Shown piece after piece: positions 29,457 through 39,496 of a DNA stretch of 64,000 bases. Position 1 is the stretch's first letter; each line of letters opens with the position of its first letter. Under the pieces are notes generated by a model that saw nothing but the letters and a program-made list of their open reading frames with translations, did no database searches and was not told the origin of the DNA. Origin of the DNA: Campylobacter portucalensis (GTDB lineage Bacteria; Campylobacterota; Campylobacteria; Campylobacterales; Campylobacteraceae); contig NZ_VWSJ01000009.1 of assembly GCF_009690845.1 (NCBI RefSeq), forward strand, positions 1 through 64,000, written 5' to 3'. The position numbers and the translations under genes are program-made.

Positions 29457-30797
29457 TTAATCAAGATATATAAAAGTTTGGTTATTATAAAATTCTCTAA
29501 CTTCTTGATTTGCTTTTATAACCTTGTTTAAATATGAATAAAAATTCTCTTTTCTATTATAAATAATTTCAAATTTTTTTGGATCTATGGCTCTTGAAAG
29601 GGCTACATATAATTGTCCATCGGCAAAAATATTATTTAAATCACAGCTTAAATTTTCAATACTCATACTTTGCGATTTATGGATAGTTATTCCATAAGCT
29701 AAACGTAAAGGAAATTGATAAAAACTAGCTATAATTTTATATTTAAGCTCATTTTCGTGGGTTATAAATTCTCCAAAATCATAAGCCTGAGGCTCAACTT
29801 TTATTATATCTTCATTTAATTTTTTAATTTTTATATAAATTATCTCATCGTTTTCTTTTTCTATGTCTATAATTTCACCTTGTTCGCCATTGAAAAAAGA
29901 GTTAAGATTGTTTGCGTTTTTATATTTATTGATGGTAAAAATCACTTTAGCACCTATTTTAAACTCAAAAATATTTAAAACATTTAAATTTGATAGCCAT
30001 TTTGATATTTTGTGATCATTTTCTTCGATTTCAGGATCAAAAAATTCATAATGTCCATAATATTTTTCTAGTTTTGAATTTATTTTTGAAAGCATTGTTT
30101 TATTTAAATCATCCGCTTCTTTATTTCTTCCAAAAAGAACTGTTTTTTCAAAATCAGGCATTAATTTTGTCTTTATAAATTTACTAAAATATTTATAAAC
30201 TGATGAATTGATATCTTGAGTACGTATTTTGTTTAAAAAATAATAAAATTTTAAATCTTTTGTTCGTTTTGACTTTTTAAATTCAACATTTGTAAATTTA
30301 AAATTATCCCACGCAAATGATGAAAAAGCATATTTTTTATAAAATAAATTTGAATTTTGATTATCTTTTTTGGTGATCGGCGGCAGTTGATAAAAATCAC
30401 CTACTACCATAATTCTTCCATTATAATTTAAACTTGATAATCTATAATATACAAGCTCAAAAACATCACACGAAATCATAGAAATTTCATCTATAATAAT
30501 CAAATCCGTCATTCTTAAAATTTCATTTAGTTTTTTTAACTTTTCTTTTATTGTTCTACTTCTATCATACTCTTTTAACTCATCAAAATTCTTGCAAATT
30601 CCAAGACATAAAAATGAGTGTAGAGTAACACCTCCAATATTTACTGCACTAATTCCAGTACTTCCAAGGCAAATAACACCTTTATTAAAATTTCTATAAT
30701 GCTCTATAATCTCTTTTGTCGCATAGCTTTTTCCAACACCGCCACCGCCTGTTAAAAACAAATTTGATGTTTCTAAAATCTCAATTAATTTTTTCAT
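29457..30797 (-). CDS. PIF1/RecD-like superfamily 1B helicase
   Basis: A 446-residue ATPase with Walker A in NLFLTGGGGVGKSYATKEI (residues 13-31). Walker B is LIIIDEISMISCDVFE, motif III is VVGDFYQLPPI, and the C-terminal motif is YGITIHKSQSMSIENLSCDL with VALSRAIDPKKFEII. These define the PIF1-type DNA helicases. A role in replication-fork or recombination DNA unwinding is inferred. Its start overlaps the Nudix stop (ATGA), so the two are coupled. Confidence 0.85.
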   Translation of the reverse strand: MKKLIEILETSNLFLTGGGGVGKSYATKEIIEHYRNFNKGVICLGSTGISAVNIGGVTLHSFLCLGICKNFDELKEYDRSRTIKEKLKKLNEILRMTDLIIIDEISMISCDVFELVYYRLSSLNYNGRIMVVGDFYQLPPITKKDNQNSNLFYKKYAFSSFAWDNFKFTNVEFKKSKRTKDLKFYYFLNKIRTQDINSSVYKYFSKFIKTKLMPDFEKTVLFGRNKEADDLNKTMLSKINSKLEKYYGHYEFFDPEIEENDHKISKWLSNLNVLNIFEFKIGAKVIFTINKYKNANNLNSFFNGEQGEIIDIEKENDEIIYIKIKKLNEDIIKVEPQAYDFGEFITHENELKYKIIASFYQFPLRLAYGITIHKSQSMSIENLSCDLNNIFADGQLYVALSRAIDPKKFEIIYNRKENFYSYLNKVIKANQEVREFYNNQTFIYLD

Positions 30798-31375
30798 AGC
30801 CTAAATCCAAATTTATCAAACCACCACATAAAACAATACCCCAAACTAGCAGGTTTTATATAATCATCATCATTTAAAAATTCTCTTGCATTTTCTATCG
30901 GTAAATAAAAAAGCTCAATCTCTTCACCATCTATTCCACCGCCTTTGCCAATTTTCATACTATCATCTATTTGTGCATAAAAAAAAGTTTGTTTTGTAGC
31001 AGAAGTACCAAGTGCTGAGTGAAAGGTTGCTATTTTTTCTAAATTTTTTACACAAAATCCAGTCTCTTCTAAAATTTCTTCTATAGCAGTTTCTTTTTCA
31101 CTTAAATTTTTATCCATCAATCCAGAACATAACTCATATGTGTAGCCTAAATTTTTTGATGAAATGTTATTTTTGATTTGTTTATATAAAAGAGGAATTC
31201 TAATTTGTTTTACAAGCAAGAATGATTTTTTATTTTCATCATATAAAAGAGTAGAAACGCTATCGTGAATTTCAGCGTATTCCCAAGAAATTTCTTTGCC
31301 ATTTTTTATTAAATTTATATTATAAAGCTTTATGTATTTTGATTTTTTAATCTCATTTATCCTTAAATTTATCAT
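30794..31375 (-). CDS. Nudix hydrolase, ADP-sugar pyrophosphatase-like
   Basis: A 193-residue protein whose Nudix box is G-LMDKNLSEKETAIEEILEETGF, with the metal-binding glutamates in place. Its C-terminal half (GKGGGIDGEEIELFYLPIENAREFL) is like ADP-ribose or UDP-sugar pyrophosphatases. I start it at the ATG at 31375, which overlaps the mgtE stop as ATGA; an in-frame TTG 12 bases earlier is less likely. Confidence 0.85.
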   Translation of the reverse strand: MINLRINEIKKSKYIKLYNINLIKNGKEISWEYAEIHDSVSTLLYDENKKSFLLVKQIRIPLLYKQIKNNISSKNLGYTYELCSGLMDKNLSEKETAIEEILEETGFCVKNLEKIATFHSALGTSATKQTFFYAQIDDSMKIGKGGGIDGEEIELFYLPIENAREFLNDDDYIKPASLGYCFMWWFDKFGFRL

Positions 31376-32754
31376 AGAAGTATCCAAGTTGCAAGCCCTA
31401 AAAAGCTAAAAAATCCTATAATATCAGTAGCAGTTGTTAAAAGCACAGATGAGCCAACGGCTGGATCGATATTAAATTTTTTCAAAGTTAATGGTATAAA
31501 AGTGCCAAAAAGCCCCGAAAAGCCTAAATTTATAAGCATAGCCATCGCTATTACTATCCCTAAAAGTGGTGTTTTAAACCATATAAAAGACACAATTCCT
31601 ACAATTAAAGCAAAAAATAGTCCATTGACCAATGAAATTCCTATTTCTCGCTTTATAACCTTTTTTGCATCGCCAAATTCTATCTCGCCTAAAGCCAATC
31701 TTCGAACAGTTACTGTTAGTGCTTGAGTCCCTGTATTTCCGCCCATAGAAGCAACTATTGGCATTAAAATTGCTAGAGCTACGTAAGTTTGAATTGTTTG
31801 ATCAAAAATTCCAATTATTGCAGAACTTAAAAAAGCAGTAAATAAATTTATTAAAAGCCAAAAAGCTCTTGACTTGCTAGCTTTAATGATACTTTCATCT
31901 TCATATTCGGCGTCATCATCAACTCCCACTAGATTATAAATTTGCTCTGTAGCACTCTCTTGGATAAACTCATGTATATCATCTGTTGTAATTCTTCCAA
32001 CTAAAACCCCTTTGCTATCAACTATCGGTAAAACAGATAAATCAAACTCATGAAATTTTGCAACAACATCTTCGATTGGATCATTATCGTGTGCAAAAAT
32101 GGCTTTAAATTTATCCTCTTTATTTTTTTTTACTACATCTTTTATTTTTAAAGAAAAATCATTTATAACTAGATCCGATAATGGTATGGCGTATTTTAAA
32201 ACACCTTTTTCATCAACGGCAAAAAGTTTAAAAATATGCTCAATCTCATCGCTTTCTTTTAGAAGTTTTAAATTTTGAATGCTTTGATGGATACTATCGT
32301 TTAAATTTGCTTTAAAAAGCTCGATTTGCATATATGCACCAGCTTCGTCATCATCGTAATTTGAAAGCTTTAAAATATCTTTTTTATCATTATCATCAAG
32401 TTCATCAAAAATGATTTTTGCTTTATCTTCATCTATTTCTTGGATATGCTCTAATAACTCAAGTTGCTCATCACTTTCTAGCTCTTTTGTGACATTTACT
32501 AGTTTGTCATTTGGTATTATCGTAAGTAAATCTTTTAGGATATGCTCAGGCATATCTGTGGCTGAATATACAAGACTTTGAACATCTAATCTACTTAGAT
32601 AACTAAAATACTCTTCTTCATTATTTTTTTTAAGAACCCTTAAACAATCTGCTACATCAACCCCACTTAATTCATCATTATTTTTATCATTTATATGATT
32701 ATTAAGTAGCTCTTTTGCTCTTTTTATTTCATCATTTAAAATTTCATTAATCAT
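31372..32754 (-). CDS. mgtE: MgtE magnesium transporter
   Basis: A 460-residue protein with the full MgtE layout. A superhelical N-domain (about 20-135) has repeated D-E-L and E-H-I-Q-E-I-D acidic helices. Two CBS domains follow (about 140-265, LPIVDSKGVLVGRITTDDIHEFI), then a plug helix and five membrane helices. PIVASMGGNTGTQALTVTVRRLALG forms the Mg2+ pore signature. The cytosolic domains close the pore when Mg2+ is high. First gene of a likely mgtE-Nudix-helicase operon. Confidence 0.95.
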   Translation of the reverse strand: MINEILNDEIKRAKELLNNHINDKNNDELSGVDVADCLRVLKKNNEEEYFSYLSRLDVQSLVYSATDMPEHILKDLLTIIPNDKLVNVTKELESDEQLELLEHIQEIDEDKAKIIFDELDDNDKKDILKLSNYDDDEAGAYMQIELFKANLNDSIHQSIQNLKLLKESDEIEHIFKLFAVDEKGVLKYAIPLSDLVINDFSLKIKDVVKKNKEDKFKAIFAHDNDPIEDVVAKFHEFDLSVLPIVDSKGVLVGRITTDDIHEFIQESATEQIYNLVGVDDDAEYEDESIIKASKSRAFWLLINLFTAFLSSAIIGIFDQTIQTYVALAILMPIVASMGGNTGTQALTVTVRRLALGEIEFGDAKKVIKREIGISLVNGLFFALIVGIVSFIWFKTPLLGIVIAMAMLINLGFSGLFGTFIPLTLKKFNIDPAVGSSVLLTTATDIIGFFSFLGLATWILL

Positions 32755-32763
32755 AAATTTACC

Positions 32764-33939
32764 CTATAAATCCATTACGTCGTTAAATTTTATATTTTTA
32801 TCTGGATTGTTAAAACCGCCTAGTGCTTTTTGTAGAATTTGATTTTCTTTTTTTACATAGTCATCAAATTTTTTCTTTTCTTTTATGAATTTACCATCTT
32901 TTTCTTTATATACTACTTTTTCAAAATCAATTGCTTTATTGTTTTTATAAAGCCCTAAATGAAGATGTGGTCCAGAACTTAATCCAGTAGTTCCAACATA
33001 CGCTATAACTTCACCCTGTTTTACCTTTTGTCCTTTTTTTAAACCTTTTACAAAACCCTTTGTGTGTGCATAAAGCGTTTTATATCCATTTATATGCTGT
33101 ATCTCAACAGTATTTCCATATCCGCCCTTTTTGCCTAGAAATATAACCCTACCATCCCCAGCAGCTTTAATAGGTGTTCCTTTTGGTGCAGCATAATCAG
33201 TACCAAGATGAGCTCTATAAATTTTAAGTACAGGATGGAAGCGTTTTGGTTGAAATTTAGATGACACTCTAGCACCGTAAATTGGTAGCTTAAATAGAAA
33301 ATTTTCAGACATTTTTCCATTTTGATCATAGTATTTTGAATCATAATAATAAAGATAATAGCTCTCTCCACGATCTTCAATCATCCCTGATAAGATTAAT
33401 GGTCTAAGATATGGTCTTGATTGTCTATATTTTTGTTTATAGTGGATTGCTATTTGATCGCCTTTTTGGAGTTTTGAAAAATTTGCTCCTGATTGTTTTG
33501 TGAAGATATTTGAAAATTCATTTGCTAAAGCATCATCGCTTAAAGCTTTTGTGATATCAGAGTGAGGGTTTTTTTCGATAGAAACTCCTAAAATATGCTC
33601 CCTCTCTTCATATATTATAGGAGAAAAAGATAGTTCAAAATTATCATTTTTATCTCTAAGGATATGAATTTGTAACTCATCACTTATTGGTATTAAAATT
33701 TGTTCTATATTAGAATTATCTTCTTGTATTAAAACTTCACACATTGTTCCAGCAACTATTTCTGCTGTTAATTCTTTATCTTCGGGGCTTAGATTATAGT
33801 AAAGAGACAAAGGGATGTTTGAATTTTCAAGAAATTTTAGAAAACTAACTCCGCTTTCCCACTCAAATTTATTCATTTTAAATCCGCTAGAATACGCATT
33901 CATAAATATAAAAACAAATAAAATAATTTTTTTTATCAT
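32764..33939 (-). CDS. Secreted M23 family peptidoglycan endopeptidase (Csd3/Pgp3-like)
   Basis: The 391-residue protein has a signal peptide (about 1-17), a long N-terminal inhibitory-type region and an M23 LytM domain. Zinc ligands are visible in HLGTDYAAPKGTPI (His, Asp) and SSGPHLHLGLY (His). FLGKKGGYGNTVEIQH is the typical core. Size and layout match H. pylori Csd3/HdpA and C. jejuni Pgp3, which trim cross-links and set helical cell shape; this assignment is by similarity of layout. It ends 9 bases before mgtE. Confidence 0.88.
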   Translation of the reverse strand: MIKKIILFVFIFMNAYSSGFKMNKFEWESGVSFLKFLENSNIPLSLYYNLSPEDKELTAEIVAGTMCEVLIQEDNSNIEQILIPISDELQIHILRDKNDNFELSFSPIIYEEREHILGVSIEKNPHSDITKALSDDALANEFSNIFTKQSGANFSKLQKGDQIAIHYKQKYRQSRPYLRPLILSGMIEDRGESYYLYYYDSKYYDQNGKMSENFLFKLPIYGARVSSKFQPKRFHPVLKIYRAHLGTDYAAPKGTPIKAAGDGRVIFLGKKGGYGNTVEIQHINGYKTLYAHTKGFVKGLKKGQKVKQGEVIAYVGTTGLSSGPHLHLGLYKNNKAIDFEKVVYKEKDGKFIKEKKKFDDYVKKENQILQKALGGFNNPDKNIKFNDVMDL

Positions 33940-34041
33940 AAATTTCCTTGCTATGATTTAAATAAAATTATATATTTTACTATATTTTGCTTTATTTAAA
34001 AGTAAATTTAAAAGTTTTTATAAAAATTAACCAAATTTTAG

Positions 34042-34047
34042 TATAAT
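34042..34047 (+). promoter_or_regulatory. -10 box upstream of pgbA-like gene
   Basis: TTAGTATAATTTTGATG has a perfect TATAAT about 29 bases before the TTG start at 34076, in AT-rich surroundings. Confidence 0.6.
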
Positions 34048-34075
34048 TTTGATGATTATTTTTTAAGGAGTTGTT

Positions 34076-34798
34076 TTGAGACATATTTTAGTTTTTTTAT
34101 CTATATTTTTAGTTACTTTAAGTGCTAGTTCTAGTTTTAATCCAAAAACGTATGAAACGCCTTTAATTAATGTTAATGATGGCGAGGGAGAAATTATAGA
34201 TAGTGCAAATATAGTGTTAGGAAGTAGCGGGGTTGTTACTCATTCGTTTAAAAATGGCGAGAGTTCGATTATTGCAAGAGCTGTTGTTACTCAAAAAAAC
34301 GGTACAACAGCAAAAGTTAGATTTGAAGTTTTTGGAATGCTTTCTCAACCAGCCCTTCCTGTACCAGGAATTTTACCAAAAGTGGGAGATAAAGTGATTT
34401 TGAATTTTTTATACGATAGAGCTTTGATTGTGGTGCCAAATAAAGAAATTTATGATCAAGTGGTTAAATTTTTTCCTCACATAACTTTTATAGAGCCAGA
34501 TATTATGGGAGCATTTTTGAGTATGAATAATAAGCCAAATCCTAACAGGGATGATTTTAGAGAGCTTTGTGCGTTAAATTCCGCTGGTCTTATTTTCATC
34601 GCAATGGATAAAGAGGCTGTTTTTGCTGATTGTGGAAGCTTTGAAATTTTAAAGAAATTTCAAAGCGGCGAAGTATCGTATTATCAAACTCCATTTTATA
34701 GCAATATAAAAGAAATTTCTACTGTATTTTGGAAATTTGATAGTGCTTATATTAAAGACTATAATGAACATTATAGATATTTATTAGATTTGGAGTAG
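34076..34798 (+). CDS. PgbA N-terminal-domain protein (plasminogen-binding family)
   Basis: A 240-residue exported protein: signal peptide about 1-18 (HILVFLSIFLVTLSASSS), then a compact domain that resembles the N-terminal domain of H. pylori plasminogen-binding proteins PgbA/PgbB (SGVVTHSF, ARAVVTQKNG, GILPKVGDKVILNFLYDRALIV). Campylobacter homologues have only this domain. Plasminogen binding is not shown for it, so the true role is open. Start is TTG at 34076 with AAGGAG upstream. It is 4 bases from glcD. Confidence 0.78.
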   Translation: MRHILVFLSIFLVTLSASSSFNPKTYETPLINVNDGEGEIIDSANIVLGSSGVVTHSFKNGESSIIARAVVTQKNGTTAKVRFEVFGMLSQPALPVPGILPKVGDKVILNFLYDRALIVVPNKEIYDQVVKFFPHITFIEPDIMGAFLSMNNKPNPNRDDFRELCALNSAGLIFIAMDKEAVFADCGSFEILKKFQSGEVSYYQTPFYSNIKEISTVFWKFDSAYIKDYNEHYRYLLDLE

Positions 34799-34802
34799 TA
34801 AA

Positions 34803-36182
34803 TTGAAAGCTGTTGATATTTCGTTTTTTCAAAATCTTCTTGGAAAAGATAACGCTTATTTTGATGAAGCTCATAAATTAGCTTATTCTTATGATGCAAC
34901 AAGAAAAAAATTTCGTCCCGATGGCGTACTTTTTCCTAGAAACGAAGAAGATGTTAGTAAAATTTTAAAATATTGTAATGATAATTTAATTACAATCATT
35001 CCAAGAGGTGCTGGAAGTGGCTTTACTGGGGGAGCTTTGGCGATTAATGGCGGAGTGATTTTAAGTTTTGAAAAACATATGAATAAAATTTTAGAAATCG
35101 ACCTTGAAAATATGGTTGCAGTTGTTCAGCCAGGCGTTATTAATATAGATTTGCAAAAAGCAGTTGAAGAAAAAGGGTTATTTTATCCACCAGATCCTGC
35201 TAGTATGAATTACTCAACAATTGGTGGAAATGTAAGTGAAAATGCTGGTGGAATGAGAGCGGCAAAATATGGAATCACAAAAGATTATGTAATGGCTTTA
35301 CGTGCTGTTTTACCTAATGGCGATATAATAAGAGCTGGAAAGCGAACTATAAAAGATGTTGCTGGATATAATATTGCAGGAATTTTGATTGCAAGTGAGG
35401 GAAGTCTTGGAATAATAACCGAAATCACGCTTAAATTATTATCAAAACCAAAACTAAAAAAAACAGCAATGGGTGTTTTTGATAGCGTAAATAGTGCAAT
35501 GAATGCTGTTTATAAAACTTTAGCAAGCGGAGTAAATCCTGTAGCGATGGAATTTTTAGATAATCTTAGCATTAAGGCTGTTGAAAATCAATATAAAAAA
35601 GGCTTACCAACTAATGCAGGAGCCATTTTGATTAGCGATGTTGATGGTGATGTAATGGAAGCATTAAACAGTGATTTAGAGATAATTGAAAAAGTTTTTA
35701 AAGAAAACAAAGCGATTGAATTTGTTGTGGCAAAAGATGAAAAAGAGAGTGCAAATTTATGGTTTGCAAGAAGAAATTGCTCGCAAGCTATTACTGTTTA
35801 TGGCTCTTTGAAAATTAACGAAGATATCACTGTTCCAAGAGCAAAGCTTCCTGAATTATTAGAAAAAATAGATGAAATTTCTAAAAAATATGATATAAAA
35901 ATTCCTTGTTTTGGTCATACTGGTGATGGTAATGTCCATACAAATGTAATGGTTGATAAAAATGATGAAAATGCTGTAAAAAAGGGCTATGCTGCAATTG
36001 AAGAAATTTTTAAAATAACAGTTGATTTAGGCGGGACTTTAAGCGGCGAGCATGGAATTGGAATTTCAAAAGCTCCTTATATGAATTTAGCTTTTAGTGA
36101 TGAAGAGATGAATTTATTTAGACAAATAAAAAAAGCTTTTGATCCAAATAATATTTTAAACCCTTATAAAATGGGACTTTGA
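34803..36182 (+). CDS. glcD: FAD-linked 2-hydroxy-acid dehydrogenase, GlcD family
   Basis: A 459-residue flavoprotein of the FAD_binding_4 / FAD-oxidase_C type. IPRGAGSGFTGGALAINGGV binds FAD. AVVQPGVINIDLQKAVEEKGLFYPPDP and NAGGMRAAKYG are standard. The C-terminal CFGHTGDGNVHTNV and GTLSGEHGIGI bind the substrate and metal. Candidates are glycolate, D-lactate or D-2-hydroxyglutarate; sequence alone does not choose. No GlcE or GlcF is next to it. Start is TTG at 34803. Confidence 0.88.
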   Translation: MKAVDISFFQNLLGKDNAYFDEAHKLAYSYDATRKKFRPDGVLFPRNEEDVSKILKYCNDNLITIIPRGAGSGFTGGALAINGGVILSFEKHMNKILEIDLENMVAVVQPGVINIDLQKAVEEKGLFYPPDPASMNYSTIGGNVSENAGGMRAAKYGITKDYVMALRAVLPNGDIIRAGKRTIKDVAGYNIAGILIASEGSLGIITEITLKLLSKPKLKKTAMGVFDSVNSAMNAVYKTLASGVNPVAMEFLDNLSIKAVENQYKKGLPTNAGAILISDVDGDVMEALNSDLEIIEKVFKENKAIEFVVAKDEKESANLWFARRNCSQAITVYGSLKINEDITVPRAKLPELLEKIDEISKKYDIKIPCFGHTGDGNVHTNVMVDKNDENAVKKGYAAIEEIFKITVDLGGTLSGEHGIGISKAPYMNLAFSDEEMNLFRQIKKAFDPNNILNPYKMGL

Positions 36183-36263
36183 GCATATTTTTAGAGATTT
36201 AAGTTTGAGATTAAAATTATTGTGTATTTTGGATGAAATTTGTAAATCAAAAGAGAGACGGTT

Positions 36264-37061
36264 ATGTTAAATTTAAAGCAAATTTATAAAAAACTAAAGG
36301 TTTTAGCTAATTATTTTTATGATAAAGAGCTTTTGAATCACGCAGCAAGCCTTAGTTATCATACTATTTTATCTTTTATACCAGTTTTGTTACTATCTTT
36401 ATCTATATTCACTCAACTTCCTAGCTTTAAAGAGCATTATGAAAAGATGAAAAATTTTATTTTTTCAAATTTGCTTCCATCTCATCAAGATACCATTACT
36501 GAATATATCGAGCAATTTTTATCAAATAGTGTAAATTTAGGTATTTTAGGCTTTATTGCTATCATAGTTACAACTATTATGTTTTTTGATAACTACAAAT
36601 ACGTCGTAAATAAAATTCTAAATTTAAAACCAAATGGATTTTGGAAAGATTTTAGCAAATATTGGACTTTAATAACTCTTGCTCCTTTAGGGCTTGGACT
36701 TTCATTTTTTCTATCAACAAAATTTCAAGATTTACTAAACCAAAGCGAACTTACTAGCTGGATAAATATTGTAGCACTTTTGCCGTATTTTATTATTTGG
36801 GCGATATTTTGCCTTACATATATCATTTCAGCAGATAATATTTTGCTTAAAAATATAATAATTAGCTCATTTATTACGAGTTTAATTTGGAATTTTTCTA
36901 AATTTATATTTATCAAATACGCTTTTTATAATAAAACATATTTGAGTATATATGGCTCTTTTAGCGTGCTTTTATTCTTTTTTGTTTGGATTTATATAGG
37001 TTGGATTGTGTTTTTGTATGGTTTTAAAATTTGCATTTATTTAGAAAATACTAAAAATTAA
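36264..37061 (+). CDS. YihY/RbgA-unrelated inner-membrane protein (old name ribonuclease BN)
   Basis: A 265-residue membrane protein with about six hydrophobic helices. It has the YihY signature at the start (NYFYDKELLNHAASLSYHTILSFIPVLLLSLSIF) and a C-terminal LLFFFVWIYIGWIVFLYGF. The family was once called ribonuclease BN, which was an error; its function is unknown. It ends 11 bases inside the convergent capA-like gene. Confidence 0.8.
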   Translation: MLNLKQIYKKLKVLANYFYDKELLNHAASLSYHTILSFIPVLLLSLSIFTQLPSFKEHYEKMKNFIFSNLLPSHQDTITEYIEQFLSNSVNLGILGFIAIIVTTIMFFDNYKYVVNKILNLKPNGFWKDFSKYWTLITLAPLGLGLSFFLSTKFQDLLNQSELTSWINIVALLPYFIIWAIFCLTYIISADNILLKNIIISSFITSLIWNFSKFIFIKYAFYNKTYLSIYGSFSVLLFFFVWIYIGWIVFLYGFKICIYLENTKN

Positions 37062-38106
37062 GAGCCTTTTTTGTCATTTGATAGGCTTGATTGGCTCTAT
37101 TTTTTGGATCTTTTGCTAAAAAATTTATTGAAGTTTCTTTTTCTAAAATATCTTTTGCTAAAAAAACCTTAACGACTTTTTTGCCATCTTCAAAAACAGG
37201 ATTTACCCAAAGTGGATGAAAGAATATATCTGATATAGTTGTTTTGTTTTGATTTTTTGAAATTATAATTTCAAATGCTACACTTTGTTCTGTTTTTATA
37301 TTTTGCATTGTTTCAAGTCGTTGATTTGATATGAAATTTCCACACGAAAATGCGATAAAGCCTATATGATCTTTAGATTTATGCCATAATATTTCTTGAA
37401 CTACATGAGGATGATTTCCTATAACGATATCTGCACCAAATTCAACCATTTTTTTAGCTAATTTTTTTTGAAATTCACTTGCTTTGCTTTTATATTCAGC
37501 TCCCCAATGTGGATAGATTATTATAAAATCGGCCCCATTTTCTTTTGCAAAATTTATATCATTTTGAATTTGCTTTTCATCTAAAAAATTTATTAGCTCT
37601 TTTTCGCCTGCATTTAGTGAATTTTCAAGTCCATTATATCCATACGAATAAGAAAAAAGAGCGATTTTGATACCTTTTACTTCTACAATTTTACTTTTTT
37701 CATATCCTGTTCCAAATGATATTAAACCAGCATTTTTGATAGCATTAGTTGTTGTGATTATGCCTTTTATCGATGTATCTAGGGCGTGATTATTTGCAGT
37801 ACTTAATGCATCAAAGCCAGCATCTTTTAAATTTTTAAATACAATTGGCGGAGTGTTGAAAGTCGGATAACCAGAAAATGATCGATTTATATTTGAACTG
37901 CTTTCAAAATTTCCAATCACAAAATCACCACTTTTTAGAAATTTTTCAATTTCACTAAAACTATCTGAAAAATCATAGTAGTTTTTATCGTATTTTGCAG
38001 ATTTTAGTTGCGGACTATGAAACATTATATCGCCAACAGCAATTATCTTTACAACTTGAGATTGCAAATTTATGACTAAAAATAGAGTTAAAATATATTT
38101 TTTCAA
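37051..38106 (-). CDS. CapA-family metallophosphoesterase-like exported protein
   Basis: A 351-residue protein with a signal peptide (about 1-16) and a PGA_cap domain: IIAVGDIMFHSP, FVIGNFESS, STANNHALD, IIYPHWGAEY and VIGNHPHVVQE hold the conserved Asp, His and Asn metal ligands. Homologues act in poly-gamma-glutamate capsule synthesis in Bacillus, but lone copies occur widely with unknown roles. No other capsule gene is beside it. The TTG start overlaps the comEC stop, so it is coupled to comEC. Confidence 0.82.
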   Translation of the reverse strand: MKKYILTLFLVINLQSQVVKIIAVGDIMFHSPQLKSAKYDKNYYDFSDSFSEIEKFLKSGDFVIGNFESSSNINRSFSGYPTFNTPPIVFKNLKDAGFDALSTANNHALDTSIKGIITTTNAIKNAGLISFGTGYEKSKIVEVKGIKIALFSYSYGYNGLENSLNAGEKELINFLDEKQIQNDINFAKENGADFIIIYPHWGAEYKSKASEFQKKLAKKMVEFGADIVIGNHPHVVQEILWHKSKDHIGFIAFSCGNFISNQRLETMQNIKTEQSVAFEIIISKNQNKTTISDIFFHPLWVNPVFEDGKKVVKVFLAKDILEKETSINFLAKDPKNRANQAYQMTKKALNF

Positions 38107-39365
38107 AATAGATCCTTTATAAATATTACAGGAAAAATTCCAACAATAGCTGGAATTATAGCTAAAATTTTATATCTTATACCTAAAAGAGCTATTAAAT
38201 TTACTAAATAAAAAAGCCAAGCAGGTATTAAAATTTGATAAATCTCAATATCATAATTTAAAAATTTTAATAAAATATCATCAAATAAATACCCTAAATT
38301 TAATATATGCAAAATTACACTCAATGGATAAAAAATAACAAAAATGTATCCAATCAAAATAACCGATATTTGATATAAGCTAACACTACCAAAAAAATAA
38401 TAAACAGGTATATTCATAGCAAAATAAACATAGAAATTAAATAAGATTAAATTTGTTGGTATGCTAAATTTATCTTTAAAATGGTGTAAATATAGATATA
38501 TAAAATAAACTCCCATACAAGAAAAATAAAAACCTATTGAAAATAGCAGTTGAGGCATAAAAGCAACTCCTAACAATATCGTCAAAAACAGAGTCCAAAA
38601 TGATAAAATTTTTAAATTTCTAACTAAAAATATAAATCCTAAAAACGCCATTATAAGGGATCTTAAAAAACTTGGTGTAAAATCTAGCAAAATTAGATAG
38701 TAAAACATTATTAAAAATCCAAACACGCTTATATCAAAATAACTGCTTCTATAAGGAAAATATCTAATTTGAAAAAATTTATAAATTGGTTTTAGTATTA
38801 AAAATAAAGTAGCAAAAATAATCCCTAAATGAAATCCACTTATAGAAACTATATGAGCTATTCCCCATTTTGTAACATCATCTCGAAGTTCTTTTGAAAT
38901 CGGTGTTGCAAGATATAGTGTGGTGTATAGTTCTTGTATTTTGCTATTTTGGTGCTGAGATATGATTTTATCTATTAAAAAATCTTTAAAATTCAGTTTA
39001 TTTTGTATAATTTTAGGATTATAGCTTGGCATATAAAATGATTTTTTTAAATACTCTTTAAATTTTATTTTATCAGTAATTACGCCTATTTTTATACTAT
39101 CTCGAATTTTAAAATCAAACTCTTTTTTAAATGTCGTATAGAAGCTAAAATCTTTAGTTTTTAGTTTTAAAACACGATAAATTCTACCTTTTTTATTTGT
39201 TTTAAGATACGATCTTTCAACTTTTGCTTCAATGGTTTTAAATTTATCTTGCTTAAATTGTTTAAATTCATAATACTCAAAACCTAAATTTATAATAAAA
39301 ACAGTAAAAATTATGGCTAGAAAGGTTAAAATTTCTTTATAACTATCAAAAACACTATATTTCAT
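38103..39365 (-). CDS. comEC: ComEC/Rec2 competence channel protein
   Basis: A 420-residue membrane protein. After an N-terminal helix and a soluble OB-like part (about 35-120) comes the ComEC core: KWGIAHIVSISGFHLGIIFA is the family signature, followed by about seven helices. It would carry single-stranded DNA across the inner membrane during transformation. It lacks the C-terminal metallo-beta-lactamase domain of the long Gram-positive form, as is usual in Campylobacter to my knowledge. Confidence 0.88.
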   Translation of the reverse strand: MKYSVFDSYKEILTFLAIIFTVFIINLGFEYYEFKQFKQDKFKTIEAKVERSYLKTNKKGRIYRVLKLKTKDFSFYTTFKKEFDFKIRDSIKIGVITDKIKFKEYLKKSFYMPSYNPKIIQNKLNFKDFLIDKIISQHQNSKIQELYTTLYLATPISKELRDDVTKWGIAHIVSISGFHLGIIFATLFLILKPIYKFFQIRYFPYRSSYFDISVFGFLIMFYYLILLDFTPSFLRSLIMAFLGFIFLVRNLKILSFWTLFLTILLGVAFMPQLLFSIGFYFSCMGVYFIYLYLHHFKDKFSIPTNLILFNFYVYFAMNIPVYYFFGSVSLYQISVILIGYIFVIFYPLSVILHILNLGYLFDDILLKFLNYDIEIYQILIPAWLFYLVNLIALLGIRYKILAIIPAIVGIFPVIFIKDLF

Positions 39366-39461
39366 CTCGCTATTATAGTGAATAAAAACTTTATTTTAAA
39401 TTTATCTATTAAGATTTAAATTTATAAAATAGAATTCTAAAATTTCATTACAATTTTTTGC

Positions 39462-39467
39462 TATAAT
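39462..39467 (+). promoter_or_regulatory. ppk: -10 box of ppk1 promoter
   Basis: TTTTTTGCTATAATAGG has a perfect TATAAT about 30 bases before the ppk1 start, between the divergent comEC and ppk1 genes. Confidence 0.65.
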
Positions 39468-39496
39468 AGGCGTTAATTTTTATAAAAGGTTGCGTG

